A stretch of DNA of 64,000 bases, taken from contig JANDJZ010000315.1 in assembly GCA_027943245.1 (NCBI GenBank), forward strand, positions 1 through 64,000. Direction: 5' to 3'. Numbering within the stretch: the stretch's first letter is position 1; each line of letters begins with the position of its first letter. Source of the DNA: Acanthamoeba sp. SK_2022b (lineage: Eukaryota; Discosea; Longamoebia; Acanthamoebidae). A model generated the notes under the pieces. That model was not told the origin of the DNA and did not search any database. It worked only from the letters and a program-made list of their open reading frames with translations. Shown piece after piece: positions 13,897 through 25,925 of the stretch. A program made the position numbers and the translations under genes.

Positions 13897-16800
13897 ATGG
13901 GAGAGCACGCAGGCGGCCGAGCGCCTTCCATTTTATATGCGGGACTGCTGGCCGTTCTTGCAATCTGGCTCGCTTCTACATCACCGAGCGATGCACAGGC
14001 AATTTTCCAAGATCAGGCAGCTAATTTCAAATGGTAATGTGCATTGCGCAGTCTCGATCTGAATCATCTGAATGATCTTAACGGGATGTGGTGCAGGTAC
14101 GAGCAAAATATCGGCCTGGTGCGAGATGCTCACTTCCCGACGGGTCAGTCCAAGACCACCATCGTTTCCAGCGAGGCTGGCGTCATCGCCGCCCTCCGTT
14201 TGCGCGCCAACGAAATCAGTACTGCGCCAAACCTGTGGTCTTTTTCCCATCTTTTGCGGGCGCTCATTTCCGCTCCGTCTCAGCTTGGAGGAACCTCCTG
14301 CCCAACAGCGAAGTTGCTGAGGTCTTTGTGCCAAGCGAAGACGGTCACGGTGCACACTCACCCTCTCCTCGCCCTGCCTTGCCCTTATTCGCTCATTTGG
14401 TATTGCGGCGTGCTCCTTGCAACTGCGCAGTCGTCTTCACCGTGGGCGGCAACGGCAAGCATGCTTCGCTGTGGAACGTTGCCGACGGATCGCTGCTGTG
14501 GAGCCAAGATCTCTACTCCTTTGACGACATGACCGACGAGAAGCTCGCCACCCTCCAGCGGGAAAAGGACACCCTCGTGTCGGCCAAGTTCATCAAGGTA
14601 TGTGGTTCGCGCCTGCTCAGCTCGGCCCAGTCTCGTCTGTTCAACCACACTTGTCTCTCCCTTCAGGACCTCAACAACGATCGAGCGGACGAGATTCTCG
14701 TCTCGGTTTACGATCGGTACACTACTACCACCACCACCGCCACCACCACTCCAGAATGGGCGAACCCACGCTCACCCGTGCTCGTGTAACAGGGTCCAGG
14801 TCTTGTCCGGCAAGGGCGGGCTCACGCTGTGGTCCTGGACCGCTGCCAAGTACGTCGCCGATCCCACCTCCCTCCGATTCGAGTCGCTTGGTCGCGCTGG
14901 CTCGGCTCACGCCTTCTCCTCTCGGGCGTCGCGAAGCGATGGCAAGGTGCACCAGGCGTATGTGGCCCGCGTCAAGCGCAGCGAAAGCCTGGTGGTTTTG
15001 GGCACCACGGAGAAGGAGACCGGCAGCCAGTTCTTTGTGGAGCTGCTCGACCCCGCCACCGGCAAGCCGACCAGCAACGACGGGCCCTACCCCGTGTCCC
15101 TGCCCTCGACCGCCCAGCTCGCCGACATCTCCGGTACGTGTTCTATCCCGCTCTGCCTGTGCCCACAGCATGCCGGTGCCGCATGCTGACGTCAGCATTC
15201 ATTCGTGAGCAGAGTGCGTGTGGGTGGGTAGCGCCAGCGTTCTGTTCTGTTTCGACGCCAATGGGAAGGACATGTGGCACGCGGGCATCGATCCGATCCA
15301 CCCGTTCGGCCTCGAGTTCAAGAAGTTCCCCTATACCGTACTGCTAGAATTATTTTATTTTTATTTATTTATAATTATAATTATAATTATTTGTTATTTG
15401 TTTTTTTTTTGGCGTTAATGGTCGTGAATTATTTTTGTGGCTAAAATCAGGGAGGCTTCGAGGCCGAGGAGCTCGAGGGCCCCAAGTCGATCATCGGCTA
15501 CCCCAGCGGCCTCATCGTCCGCGTGTCCAACGTACGTTTGTACCGGCCGCGCCGCACTTTGGCTTTGGCTTTGGCCGTGACTGCGACGACTGACGCAATC
15601 ATGCATCGGACGGCAGCGCGACGTCATCTACGGGATCAAGGGACTCGCCATCGGCACCGTCCACCAGTACCCCAAGGACAAGGTGCGCCTTGTCCTCCAA
15701 CACAGCATCGAGAGTGGGGCGTGCACGGTGCTGACCAACCTACTCGATGCATTGCTCGCATGCTTCTCCTCGCAGTCTCCGCGCACCTACGGTTCCTTTG
15801 TTCGTGTCGAGAAGAGGCCGGGCTACGAGGGCGCCATGGAGGACATGGAGGTGACCTACCTCGCCGCTGCGACCACCACCGAGGTAAACGGATCGGGTCG
15901 ACCCCAGCGAGATCTCGCCTCGCCCTCGTTGCTGCCGTGGCGGCTCTTGGATTGTCCTGCTTGAGTTGACGCTCTCCCGCCCAATGCCATGCAGAGCGGC
16001 ATCACGATCGACATCATCGACTGCGATGCCAGGAAGGTCGTGCACGTCATCAACGACGCCTCCTTCGCCACCGCGGACCACGGCTCCGTGCGCAAGGTTC
16101 GGTCGCCCCACAACGCCGTGCCCGACCGCTCTGGTGTCCGCCTGGCCCGCCTCTGCTGTCTCTCTGACCCAACGTTGCGACACCCGCCAGGTCTTCCCAC
16201 ACGTGGTCCCCAAGAAGGACGGCGCTCTGCAGTTCCGAGTGTTGGTGGTCGGCCAGGATCACTCGCTCTCCCTCGCCTCCAGCGACAAGGTACCGCCGGC
16301 CAGCAAGCCCCCCTCCCCCCTCCAGCTCGAGTGTGGCGCATGCCGACGTCTTCTCCCTCTTCTGCTTCCTCCTCCTCCTCCTCCTCCTTGGCTACACAAG
16401 CTCGCGTGGACGCGCGAGGAGGCCTTGGCCGGAGTCGAGCAGGCCGAGATCATCGAGCTGCCCGCCCCGCTGGCTCTTCGCGAGTCGCTGCAGAAGGAGT
16501 TCGGCACTGAGGACACCGGTATCGCCCGCTCCGTCCACCCGCTGGATTCCCTCCCCTCCCCATCAACCCAATCAACCGATCAACTGATTACGCTGTTCTC
16601 TCACCAACAGCCGTGGGCGTGCCCATCGTTGGCGACCTGTTCAAGAGGATCAGCGCCGATGTCCACCAGCTGCTGGTATACCCCCCCCCTCTACCCCCTT
16701 CGCTTGGGTCCATGCGCTCTCCCTCACCGCTTTCTCGGTGGACGCGTGGCGCAAAAGACGCTGTTGGGAGTGGTGGGTGGCAAGGAGGGAGAGAACCACC

Positions 16801-17599
16801 AGGTCGAGAACGAGGAGTCGCTCACCAAGGACAGGTTCGGCCTGCGCAAGCTGGTGGTCGTCACCACGCGGTCAGGCAAGGTCTACGCCCTCCACTCGAT
16901 CGACGGCTCGATCGCCTGGTCCAAGTTCGTTCGCGGCTCCGAGCCCCTGAGCCTCTTCCTGTCGCGCACGGCGTCCCACCCTCCGCCCGTCGGCGTCATC
17001 GTTGCCCGCGACACGTACGCACCACCACCACCACCACCACCACCGCCGCCGCCGCCACCACGCGCGTGGGCTCACTAAGGCTCGCGTGGATGTCTGCCCA
17101 CAGCACGAGCGGAGCCGGTCGCGTGCTGCAGGTCAACCTGCTCACGGGCGAGGAGGTGGAGGACGCCACCACCCTCGACCACGCCGTTAAGCAGTCGATC
17201 GTGCTGCCCTACGTGGACTCGTCGTTCCGCCACCCGGTCCTCGTGCTCGATGCCGCCTACCAGGGCCACGTCATCCCCGACACGCTGGAGAACCGGTAAG
17301 GCTCTCCCCTCCCTTTTACCATCGCCGGCAGCTCCAGCTGACGTCTGGCCCTCACCCACACACGCGCCCCACGCATTCCGCGACAACATAGGAATCTTGT
17401 GGCTGCCAACGCGGACAAGATCCACGTCTACCTGGTCGACAGGGAGAAGGCCAGCGTCGAGGGCTACGGCATCGACGGCGACGTCACCAAGCCCATGCTG
17501 CTGCTCTGGAACGTCCACTTTGCTTCATCGAGCGAGGTATTCACACCTCCACTCGTTCCTGTGGACTCTTTTGAGCATGTGCTGATCACTCTCTTGCAC

Positions 17600-17655
<56 letters not shown>

Positions 17656-18534
17656 GGCCTCGCGCGTGCAGGTGGTGGAGGCCATCGCGCCCTCCCGCAG
17701 CTTGAGCGTGGGCCTGCCCGTGCTCATCCGCGGTGACAACTCTGTCACGCCCAAGTACCTCAACAAGAACCTTTTGGCCGTAAGTGACTCCCCCTCCCCC
17801 CAAACACTGTGCCAGTTGTGTGCGTGCGTGGGTGCGTGTACGACAGTTGAGGTTGTAACTTGCCGTCTTTCGGTAGGTCGCCACGTCGTCGTCGCACACC
17901 TTTGTCTCGTCGACCAACAAGCGCGTGCTTGAGACGTCAGTGGGCATCTACCTCATCGACACCATTACCGGCGCCGTCGTTAGCCACGCCTACCACAAGA
18001 ACGCCCAGGTAACCACCACCCACCACCACCCACCACCACCCACCACCACCCACCACCACCACCACCACCACCACCACCACCACCACCACCACCACCACCA
18101 CCACCACCACCACCACCACAGCATCACCACCACCACCGACCATGCACGTGTAGCTCACGTGCGCCCGCGATGCACCGCCAGGGCCCCGTGAATCTGGTGC
18201 AGGGCGACAACTGGGTCGTGTACCACCTGTGGAACAGGAAGCTGCACAGGTTCGAGATGAGCGTTCTCGACCTATTCGAGCCGCAGATGGACTGGCAGGA
18301 GACCACCTTCTCCCCTCGCACCGCCCCGCTGCCTCAGGTCTCCCGCGCCTCTCCCTTCTTGGCCAAGAGGAGACCACGCTGACGCTTCCCCCCCCCCCAA
18401 TCCCTTGGTCGTGTTGTAGGTGGTCTCCCAATCGTACGTGTTCAACAGTGGCATCAAGGCGATGGCCACCACCAACACCGCTCGCGGTCTCACCCAGAAG
18501 CAGATCATGGGTACCTCACCTTGTTGTGTCTCCT

Positions 18535-18611
<77 letters not shown>

Positions 18612-19447
18612 GCACGCGCGTGTGCCCCCCCCCCCAAATCGGCTTACGGTGGTGCGTGCGTGTCCGTCCGTCTGGTTAGTGGGGCTGAGCTCGGACCGAC
18701 TGCTGGGCATCGATAAGCGATTCGTGGATTTCCGTAGGAAGCCCAAGGAGCTGCTCACTGAGGACGACAAGAACGAGGGCGTACGTTTGCTTCGCAGCAG
18801 TTTACATTCACTCTAGTTCGACTCTTCCTCGCCACTTCACCTCACCTCACGTCTTCCTTCTCTCTCTCGTGTGCCGTGCTGCGTTTCCACAGGTCATTCC
18901 CTACGTGCTCGAGTTGAACTTCCGCCCCTCCGACATCTTGAACCAGAACAACACCGTACGCCTCCCGCCCTTGGGCCCCGCACGACCTGCGTCGCGCCAA
19001 CTGACGATCGCAACAAACCAAAAATCAAATCAAAACAAAAACAAAAACAAAAACAAAAACAAAAACAAAAACAAAAACAAAAACAAAAACAAAAACAAAA
19101 ACAAAAACAAAACGACAGATCTTCGGGCTGCGCGGGATCCAGACGGCGCCCACCTACCTGGAGTCGACCTCACTCGTGTTCGCGTGGGGCGTCGACCTGT
19201 TCTACACGCGCGTCACGCCCTCTGGCGCTTTCGACATGTTGAACGAGGTATCCCTCCCATGCCCTGGGTAGAAGTAGAGTTGGCGGCGGCCGTGGGCCGA
19301 GTTGCTGACCAGGTGATGTGCTACTCGTGTCCCGAACAGGACTTTGAGTACTATCCGCTGCTGGCCACGGTGCTCGCCGTGGTGGTGCTGACGGTGGTCA
19401 CGTCGTTCCTCGTCGCGAGCAAGAAGCTTCGAGAAGCCTGGCAGTAA
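13897..19447 (+). CDS. EMC1: ER membrane protein complex subunit 1 (EMC1)
   Basis: 25 exons, 1,040 aa (animal EMC1 is about 1,000): join(13897..14033,14097..14218,14284..14343,14431..14597,14667..14716,14793..15133,15213..15337,15451..15531,15617..15682,15776..15883,15995..16096,16191..16289,16401..16518,16611..16675,16758..17014,17104..17295,17392..17536,17672..17779,17877..18008,18182..18337,18420..18510,18680..18780,18893..18955,19119..19247,19340..19447). EMC1 is the large lumenal beta-propeller subunit of the insertase that places tail-anchored and multipass proteins in the ER membrane. Seen: a signal peptide with AIFQDQAANFKW, the VIAALRLRANEITWRN propeller start, LAWTREEALA, FGLRKLVVVTTRSGKVYALHS, the conserved C-terminal block (GLRGIQTAPTYLES then FAWGVDLFYTRVTPSGAFD), and one terminal TM helix (LLATVLAVVVLTVVTSFLVA). 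The acceptor at 16757 is the least certain splice site. Confidence 0.95.
17021..17060 (+). repeat. (ACC/GCC)n microsatellite in EMC1 intron
   Basis: CCA repeats pass into GCC repeats within the intron 17015-17103 of EMC1. Confidence 0.85.
17601..17654 (+). repeat. (AC)27 microsatellite in EMC1 intron
   Basis: A perfect AC dinucleotide run of about 54 bp lies in the intron 17537-17671 of EMC1. Confidence 0.95.
18013..18120 (+). repeat. (CAC)n microsatellite in EMC1 intron
   Basis: Imperfect CAC/CACC repeats, then perfect CAC repeats, fill most of the intron 18009-18181 of EMC1. Confidence 0.95.
18542..18610 (+). repeat. (GT)n microsatellite in EMC1 intron
   Basis: A GT run of roughly 69 bp lies in the intron 18511-18679 of EMC1. 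It is the complement type of the AC run one kilobase upstream. Confidence 0.95.
19034..19112 (+). repeat. (AAAAAC)n repeat in EMC1 intron
   Basis: About 13 copies of AAAAAC occupy the 3' half of the intron 18956-19118, where a pyrimidine tract would normally be. The intron ends in CGACAG. Confidence 0.95.
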
Positions 19448-19572
19448 CCGACGCCCAGGCCACTCTTCTCTACTCTCCTCCCGTTCCCCTCCCCCCGCCC
19501 TATTTATTGCTAGCGAGAGCTCTTCCAACTTGACGACCTACCTACGCACTCGCAGTCTCTCTGTCTATCGAT

Positions 19573-20471
19573 TTACAAGAAGAGGGTGGGGTCTTGTTCG
19601 TCGATGCCGAACTCGCGGTAGAGATCCTTGACGGTACAGTTGGCGTTCTCGGCCAGAGCGCCTAGTAACTGGTGGGCCCTCTCCTTGGCTTCGTTGTAGG
19701 CGTGGAGGGCTTGGATCTTCCGCAGCCGCAGTGCCGCCAGCTCCTTCTCTTGCACCGTGTTCTGCTCTGCCACCTTCATTCGCTTCGCCCTGCGCTTGCA
19801 TACACGTATGTTTTACACACCAATGCTTCAGCCGTGTGCGCGTTTGCGTGCTGTAGAGGCGAGGTCCAACTACGCGTACGGTGGATCAAGCAGCTTTTCG
19901 CTCTGTTCTGAAGGGGGAGGAGTAAGGGAGCTCTCGTTCTGCGCAGAAAGTCGCCACCTACCCAAGACGATGCGATCCCTCTCGCGACGAAACCATTCGG
20001 TCTGGTCGACATTCATGTACGTGAGAAGGCAGCGTCTTTCTCCACATTCAGGGAAGGGCTAATGTACGCGGCGCTCTATAATCTGTAGAGCCTTCTCTTG
20101 GTTGGAGAGAGCTGCGTCGTATCGGCGGACGCATTCGACGAGCTTGGGTCCCGGGTAGTAGAGGATGTCGTACTCACGTGGCGACGGTAGAGGAAACCGC
20201 TTAGCGCCAATATACTGCTTCTCGACCAGAGACTCCAGCCCGAGTTGCACTACGTTGAGTTAGAACCAAGAGCAAGACGATAAGGTGAGACTGTGGTTAT
20301 ACCTACGAACTGGGACGAGTCGACCTTAGCTATGATGGTCTCTCGTATCATCGGACTTTGTTCCTTCATAACGACGTCGAGTAGCATTGCCTCGAAGTGC
20401 GTAACCGCCTTGTCTTCTGTCAGGGTTGCCAGAAGCCTCTCCCACAAAACAGTCGGTTCTTCCTTCGACAT
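19573..20471 (-). CDS. Swi5-family recombination protein with N-terminal extension
   Basis: Model: complement(join(19573..19789,19958..20001,20068..20249,20303..20471)), 203 aa. The C-terminal ~60 residues match the Swi5 pattern: a Lys/Leu-rich helix, LHAYNEAKERAHQLLGALAE, then TVKDLYREFGID and a short tail. Swi5 works with Sfr1/Mei5 to stabilise Rad51/Dmc1 filaments in homologous recombination (family knowledge). Typical Swi5 proteins are short (about 85-230 aa) and the conserved unit is C-terminal, as here. The first ~115 residues (LLATLTEDKAVTHFEAMLL ... REYDILYYPGPKLVECVRRYD) are predicted helical, are continuous by splicing, and belong to no family I recognise. The start at 20471 follows an in-frame stop upstream. 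It lies 131 bp downstream of the ADP-ribosylglycohydrolase gene on the same strand. Confidence 0.7.
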
Positions 20472-20602
20472 CACCGCCTCTACTTGCTTCTGCTCTTTGT
20501 AAGAGTGTGCCTGCTTGCCTTCCGAATCATTAAAATCTTGTAAGGTGGCGGCATCGCTGTTCGACGAGAAAAAGGTTTATGTCGACTGCTGCGGGTAAAG
20601 GT

Positions 20603-21971
20603 TCACTCCTCCGCAGTGAGCTGCACGGACCAACCCGATGCGAGACTGGCAGCGACGTCGCGCAAGCGCTCCATCACCGCAGGACTGAGCTCGCGGTTCG
20701 ACGTGAAGTGCGACTCGTGTATCGCTGCATGACCGTAGCGCGCGCCTGAGCACGCCGTACAAACCGCATGGTCGGTCAAGCTGAAAGAGCAGAGCAGAGC
20801 AGAGCAGAGCAGAGCAGAGCAGAGCAGAGCAGAGCAGAGCAGAGCAGAGCAGAGCAGAGCAGGGCGGATGAGTACCGGCCAGAGCTCCCACGATTACGGG
20901 ACAGTAGTTGGAGGAGCCAGCAAAGACAAGCGACGGATCCAGTGCGCTGTTGAAGTCTCGGCTGTGCTCCACGAAGTAGAGCGCGGCCCTCAGCACGTCG
21001 GGAGCGAAGCCTGGCGTGGCGTGAGTTAAGGGCAGGTTTCACAAGCGATTAGAGGGAGGAGGCATGAGCACCTCCTTTATCCAAGTTGCAGCGATCTGTG
21101 GTGGCTGGGTTGAGAGCGGTGAGCACCTCGCGCGAGGCACGCATGCTTGCGAGCAGCTCCTTGGCCTGCGAAATAAAGGAGGTAAATAAATAAATAAGAA
21201 TGATTTAAGAGCAATAAACATAGTAGCCACGACGTTCAGCCTACCTTGGCAACGGCGTCGGGCCACGTCGAGCCTCTGATGAGTTCGCGGCAGATGTGAC
21301 TCACTGCGATAGCTGTCTCTACCGCGATCGGATGCACGTGAGTAATCTCTGACTGCGCGTGTACAAGTGAGAATGGATGATCAGAAAGAGCGAGAGGTGG
21401 ATGGCGACATTGGGAAAAGACCTCGCGTCGTGTGATGGCGGCAAGGTCGTCGTCGGCAATAAAGGGGGCCATGGCGAGCGCCGGGCAGCGGTGCGCGGCA
21501 TTGCAGCCGGCGCTGTGGGCTACCAGCTGGGTGGCCTCTTCCACGCTCTTGCCGCTCCGCAACGCCCGGAACACCGTCGCAAACGTGAGGCCTGTATCGT
21601 AGGCCGTCTCTGCACACCACGGCCCATGTGGTCAGTAAGAGCGCGCGCAGACATCGAATGTGAAGGACGCCCAACCAGTGTCGTGTGGTGGTCCCATGTG
21701 CCAGTTGGCGTAGCGGCGGACCACATCGTCGCGGTCGAACTTGCCCCGCTCTTGCAGTGACTCGGCAAGGCGGATAGTCATGCTTGCCCGCCGAGTCAAG
21801 GGGACAACTAGCATCGGGATCTATTATAATCATTATTTTTTTTCTTTAAAGAAAAAATTAAATTATGGGAAAGAGGATATGAATGGGACCGCCGTTCTTG
21901 TCTCCGGCCGCAAGGCCATAAAGGGCTCCCTTCACCTTCTCCTCCAGTTTCGCGGTCGTGCCGTCTTCCAT
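20603..21971 (-). CDS. ADP-ribosylglycohydrolase (DraG/ARH) family protein
   Basis: Model: complement(join(20603..20745,20876..21010,21072..21165,21245..21352,21422..21609,21676..21807,21890..21971)), 293 aa. Residues ~12-27 give the family start KGALYGLAAGDKNG. Later motifs are RRESEITHVHPIAVETAIAV and, at the C-terminus, GALAGGARYGHAAI. These enzymes remove ADP-ribose from proteins or related substrates using two metal ions bound by acidic residues (family knowledge). The usual TDDT-type metal motif after GDxxG is replaced here by a HMGPPHDTGETAYDTG stretch, so metal binding and activity are uncertain. Intron 20746-20875 carries an AGAGC pentanucleotide array. Confidence 0.8.
20786..20861 (+). 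repeat. (AGAGC)n pentanucleotide repeat
   Basis: About 15 perfect AGAGC units lie within the last intron of the ADP-ribosylglycohydrolase gene. Confidence 0.95.
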
Positions 21972-22177
21972 GTCGTTGTGGTGTTCAAGGAAAACACCAT
22001 TTAAACAATATTAATAGCCCACCTGGAAAATTAAAGAAAAAGGGTGTGCTAAGACTAATGGAAAAAGATGAAAGGAGATTCGGCAAGGGGTGCGTGTCCA
22101 CCTCCAAATACACGATGAAGACCACCGAAGCCACCTGCTTGTGAGTGACAACGGTAGCGTCACAAAATCGATTGAGG

Positions 22178-22853
22178 ATGGAGAGCGCAACAAGGCGAGC
22201 CGACATTCTCCCCAGCCAAGTGAACCCGCCAACGCCAACGTGGGAAGAGCTGGTCGAGTTGGAGAACAAGTTGACATCTGTCTTCGGCCCGAATCTCGAT
22301 GACATCTTTGTAAGCGGCACTCTGCCAAGCTCGCAGAATCACTTGCCCTCTCCACGCACCGTCGATCCCAAGCGGGCCGGCATCAACCTCTCCATCAGCG
22401 ATCCCAACACGCCACGCTCTGGTTCGTGCCCCCCTCCTCTCCGTTACGTGGGCCCAAACCATGCCTGCTAAACGCGGGCTCGGTGGCCACACAGCAACTA
22501 CCGAACTGAGGGGGAAGGTGCTGGCGGCGCTCAACATGACGCCCGAGGAGCTGTTCCTCGCCATGCAGGGGGCCGAGCGCGATCTGGTGGCGGCTCCCGT
22601 CTCCAGCTTCCCCTTCCGCCCGCCCGTCAGCACCCACCTCAAGTGCTCGTTCTCCGTCGGCGACATGCCGGCCATCAGTGAGATCAAGTCCACCACGCCG
22701 GCCACCAGCACCGGCAGCAAGCGCACTCAGGTCGAGACGGGCGCCCGACCCGTGCGCAAGCTCAGCTTCAGCGACTGGGAGGCCGTACCTCTCCTTCACC
22801 CGCTCGTCTATCAATCACGCCACTGATCCCTCCCTTCGCACGGCACTCGCTGT

Positions 22854-22913
<60 letters not shown>

Positions 22914-25900
22914 GTGTGTCTTCGGAGCAGCGACGTCTGAAGAACATGGAGAAGTTCTATCACATCGCCGGAACGCCGGGACTGGTGGCGCTCAAGCTCG
23001 CCGTGCTGAGGGACGACAGCACGCCGGTCGAGCCAAGCGAACAGGGCCTGTTCGCCTTCCTCAACACGTCGAACAGCATGGCCTCGAGCTTGGTGTCCAA
23101 CATGTACGCCCTATCGGCCATGCTCGCTCCCGTGCGCGACACTGTGCGGCTGTGCGCCTCCGCCGGCTGACCTCTCCCCCAATTGAGAGCAGCTCTCACA
23201 CGGCGGAGGACAAGGAAAAGCTCGAACGACACGAACGCTCGCAGACGTTTTTGGCTCGGCGCTCGAGCTGGCTGGACGTGACGGTCGCGCAGAGCGCTGC
23301 CCCGCTCAGCCTGCACACCTCCACCGATAGTGCGCTATCCCCCTTCGCTCGTATCTCATTTTCTCACCCCTTTTCTCACCCCTTTTCTCTTCTCGGACCG
23401 CAGGCCAGGAACTGCCCGCCATCGGCCTTGCCCATACCGTGAACTTTGCGGCGGTGCCGTCTTTCATGACCAGTACGTGGACACACCGCCTCGCAACCTT
23501 GCCCTTTGTGCGTGCGTGCGTGCGTCTCTGACGCGTGTGTTGTGCGCTGCTGTGTGTCGCGGTATTCCTGTATATGAAACACCAGCGTCGGAGGAGCATC
23601 GCATAACTAGCCGAAGGAAAATCACAAGCACCATATTCCGGCAGAAGAAGCCGTCCGTCAAGATCGCGGCCAACACCGTAAAGCGGACGCCGTCGGAATC
23701 TTGTCTGTCGATCGAACCGCGCTACGTGACCGATGCTCACGGCGCGTCGGTGGCCGAGGACTCGCTCCTGCTCCCCGCGTTCGGCTTTCGGTTGGAGCTG
23801 GGCACGCCACTCACGCCTGAGCAAAGAACCGAGGTACCGCCCACGCCTATCCTCCCTGTCTTTCTCTCTTCACCCGCTAACGAACAATAATATAAATTAA
23901 ATAAAAATAATTATATAAAAATAAATATGCAGTCCTGCAGAGCCGAGAATCTCTGCTTGCTGGGCAAAGACAACGACGTCCCCTACTACAAAGAGTATTT
24001 TGTGGATCGGAACGAACGTACGTGTGCTCTTGCCGTGACAACGCCCAACATTAGTGGTCGCGTATGCTCACACTTGCGTTTTGTGTGGACGTTATCGAAA
24101 CGGCAGCCCACGTCAACCTTTTGGGCTACGACCCAGACGTCGGCCCCATTTCAGTCACCAGCGAGTTGCGGTATGCCCGTGAGGCCCTCCCTCGTGTCAC
24201 AATAGCTGCGCGCATTCGATTTCACATGCATTTCTTATTATTTATTTTTATATATGTAAATATTGTTTTTGTTTGGGTTGTTGTTCTTTCGACCAGGGAG
24301 AGGGATGAAGGCGATCGCAATCTGGTTATCATACGAACGAAGAAGGGAATAGCGCGAACTTCGATACCATCCATGTCATCCAGCGCCGAGGTGACAAAGA
24401 CCCTGCGGTGCGTGCTGCGCCGCAAGGCTTGGCCTTTTGGCCTTGGACGCTAGCTCTCTCTGCGTGCGTTGAGTCACTGGTCTTGACCTCTGGTCGGGTG
24501 TGTGTGTGTGCGTCACAGGGTACAAGAGCCCATTTTGGCCAACGCCAAGTTCTCCAAGGTCAAGGACCCGGCGCTCGTCACGGACCTGTTGGAGATGGAA
24601 CGAAAGATGATCCCCAAGAACTACAAGTTCGGTATCCTCTACGTCAAGGACGGGCAGACCAAGGAGAACGAGATGTTCGCCAATGGCACGCACGCACCCT
24701 CTTTCCTGTTTCACCACACGACACGACGCGACGCGTCTCGTCGGTGTCGTTTTGGAGCTGACCTCACTCGCTCACTGTTCGACCAACAGTGGACACCTCC
24801 CCCGCCTTTGAGGAATTCCTCGAATTCTTGGGCAACCGGGTCGTGTTGCGAGACTGGAAGGGGTTCCGAGGCGGCCTCGATGTGAACCGTACGGCCTCTC
24901 GCCAGCCAGCGCAACGCAGGCGCTTGGCCAGGTCGCGCGATGGAGGGAGGGTGGATGTGGAGGATGATGTTGGGGACTGACACGCGGTCGGTCGTGCTCG
25001 CGTGGTTGGCTCCCACGGCAGGGGACTCGACGGGAACGCACAGTGTACATACCACGTTCATGAACTACGGGGTGATGTTCCACGTATCCACGCTCCTACC
25101 CTTCAACCCCGACGACGAACAACAGGTGCGCAAACTACAAGATTCATTTGTTTAATTATTATGATAGTGTTTTTAAATACAATAAAAATAAATAGAAAAA
25201 GGAAGTGAGAAGAGTTGACTCACCCCTCGCTCGACAGCTGGAACGCAAGCGACACTTGGGCAACGACATCGTGGTGATCATCTTCGTCGACGGCCCCACG
25301 CCGTTCTCTCCGGGCCTTCTCAAATCAGAATTCAACCGTAACCAACTCCCCAGCTCTCCCTAAACCGCATCTTGATTGGGCAAGGTCTTACTCTTTCATT
25401 GGACCATCGCTTCCAGACACGTTCGTCGTCGTGCAGCCGCAGCCATCGCTTGGTGGCAAGACCCAGTACAAGTGCGTCGCTGCGCCACTTGCTTCTCCAC
25501 CAACAGGCCACGTGGTCTTGGACAAGATGAGCGCTCGTCTCACTCACTCCTCGTTGTTGGCGCTTGCGCACCCGCAGGATCGGGTTTGCCGACAAGGTGG
25601 GCGTGCGACCCTACGGGCCCATCTTGCCCGACCCGCCGGTGTTCCAGAAGTCCAACGCCTTCCGTCAGTGGCTGATGACCAAGCGTACGATCCCGAGCCA
25701 GTCTGTGCTTGAGCTTGTGCTCTTCTTCGCCAGTCTCACGTGCATGTCGTGGTGGCGTGGATTGGCTGCTTGATTGTAGTGGTGAACGCCGAGCGAGCAT
25801 CGCTGCAGGCGCCGGGGTTCAAGGGCAAGATACAGCGCACGCGCATGCTCCTGCTCAAGGAGATGATCGAGAAGTACTGCAAGAAGGACATCGTGCCCCA

Positions 25901-25925
25901 CGCCGACTCCTTTACCATGGGCTAA
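22178..25925 (+). CDS. Rap/Ran-GAP domain protein (Rap1GAP-like)
   Basis: 16 exons, 747 aa: join(22178..22421,22495..22784,22931..23143,23188..23329,23404..23472,23586..23833,23933..24017,24107..24170,24297..24407,24519..24685,24790..24888,25022..25125,25238..25337,25417..25471,25578..25684,25780..25925). The GAP domain covers about residues 390-690. Landmarks: [52 protein letters not shown], and the catalytic helix [14 protein letters not shown], in which Asn about 621 is the asparagine thumb used instead of an arginine finger. It should switch off Rap-type GTPases that control adhesion and the cytoskeleton (family knowledge). The N-terminal 390 residues are Ser/Pro-rich with an [18 protein letters not shown] helix and no named domain. 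The intron 24686-24789 has a GC donor (AATG^GCACGC). Confidence 0.9.
22854..22911 (+). repeat. (TGT)n microsatellite in RapGAP intron
   Basis: About 19 TGT units lie in the intron 22785-22930. Confidence 0.95.
24686..24789 (+). other. GC-AG intron
   Basis: Donor AATG^GCACGCA, acceptor CAACAG^TGGACACC. It joins ATG-TTC-GCC-AAT-G to TG-GAC-ACC in the RapGAP domain, a region conserved enough to fix the junction. Confidence 0.75.

Noticed and set aside
16676..16757. Acceptor choices for EMC1 exon 15
   Set aside because: Another AG at 16770 was considered but would remove conserved residues and break phase; the AG ending at 16757 was kept with lower confidence.
17500..18800. Apparent proteins made of His, Thr-His or Cys-Val repeats
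   Set aside because: These are translations of intronic microsatellites in EMC1.
20577..20996. Leu/Cys-rich minus-strand frame across the AGAGC array
   Set aside because: Translation of the pentanucleotide repeat in an intron of the ADP-ribosylglycohydrolase gene.
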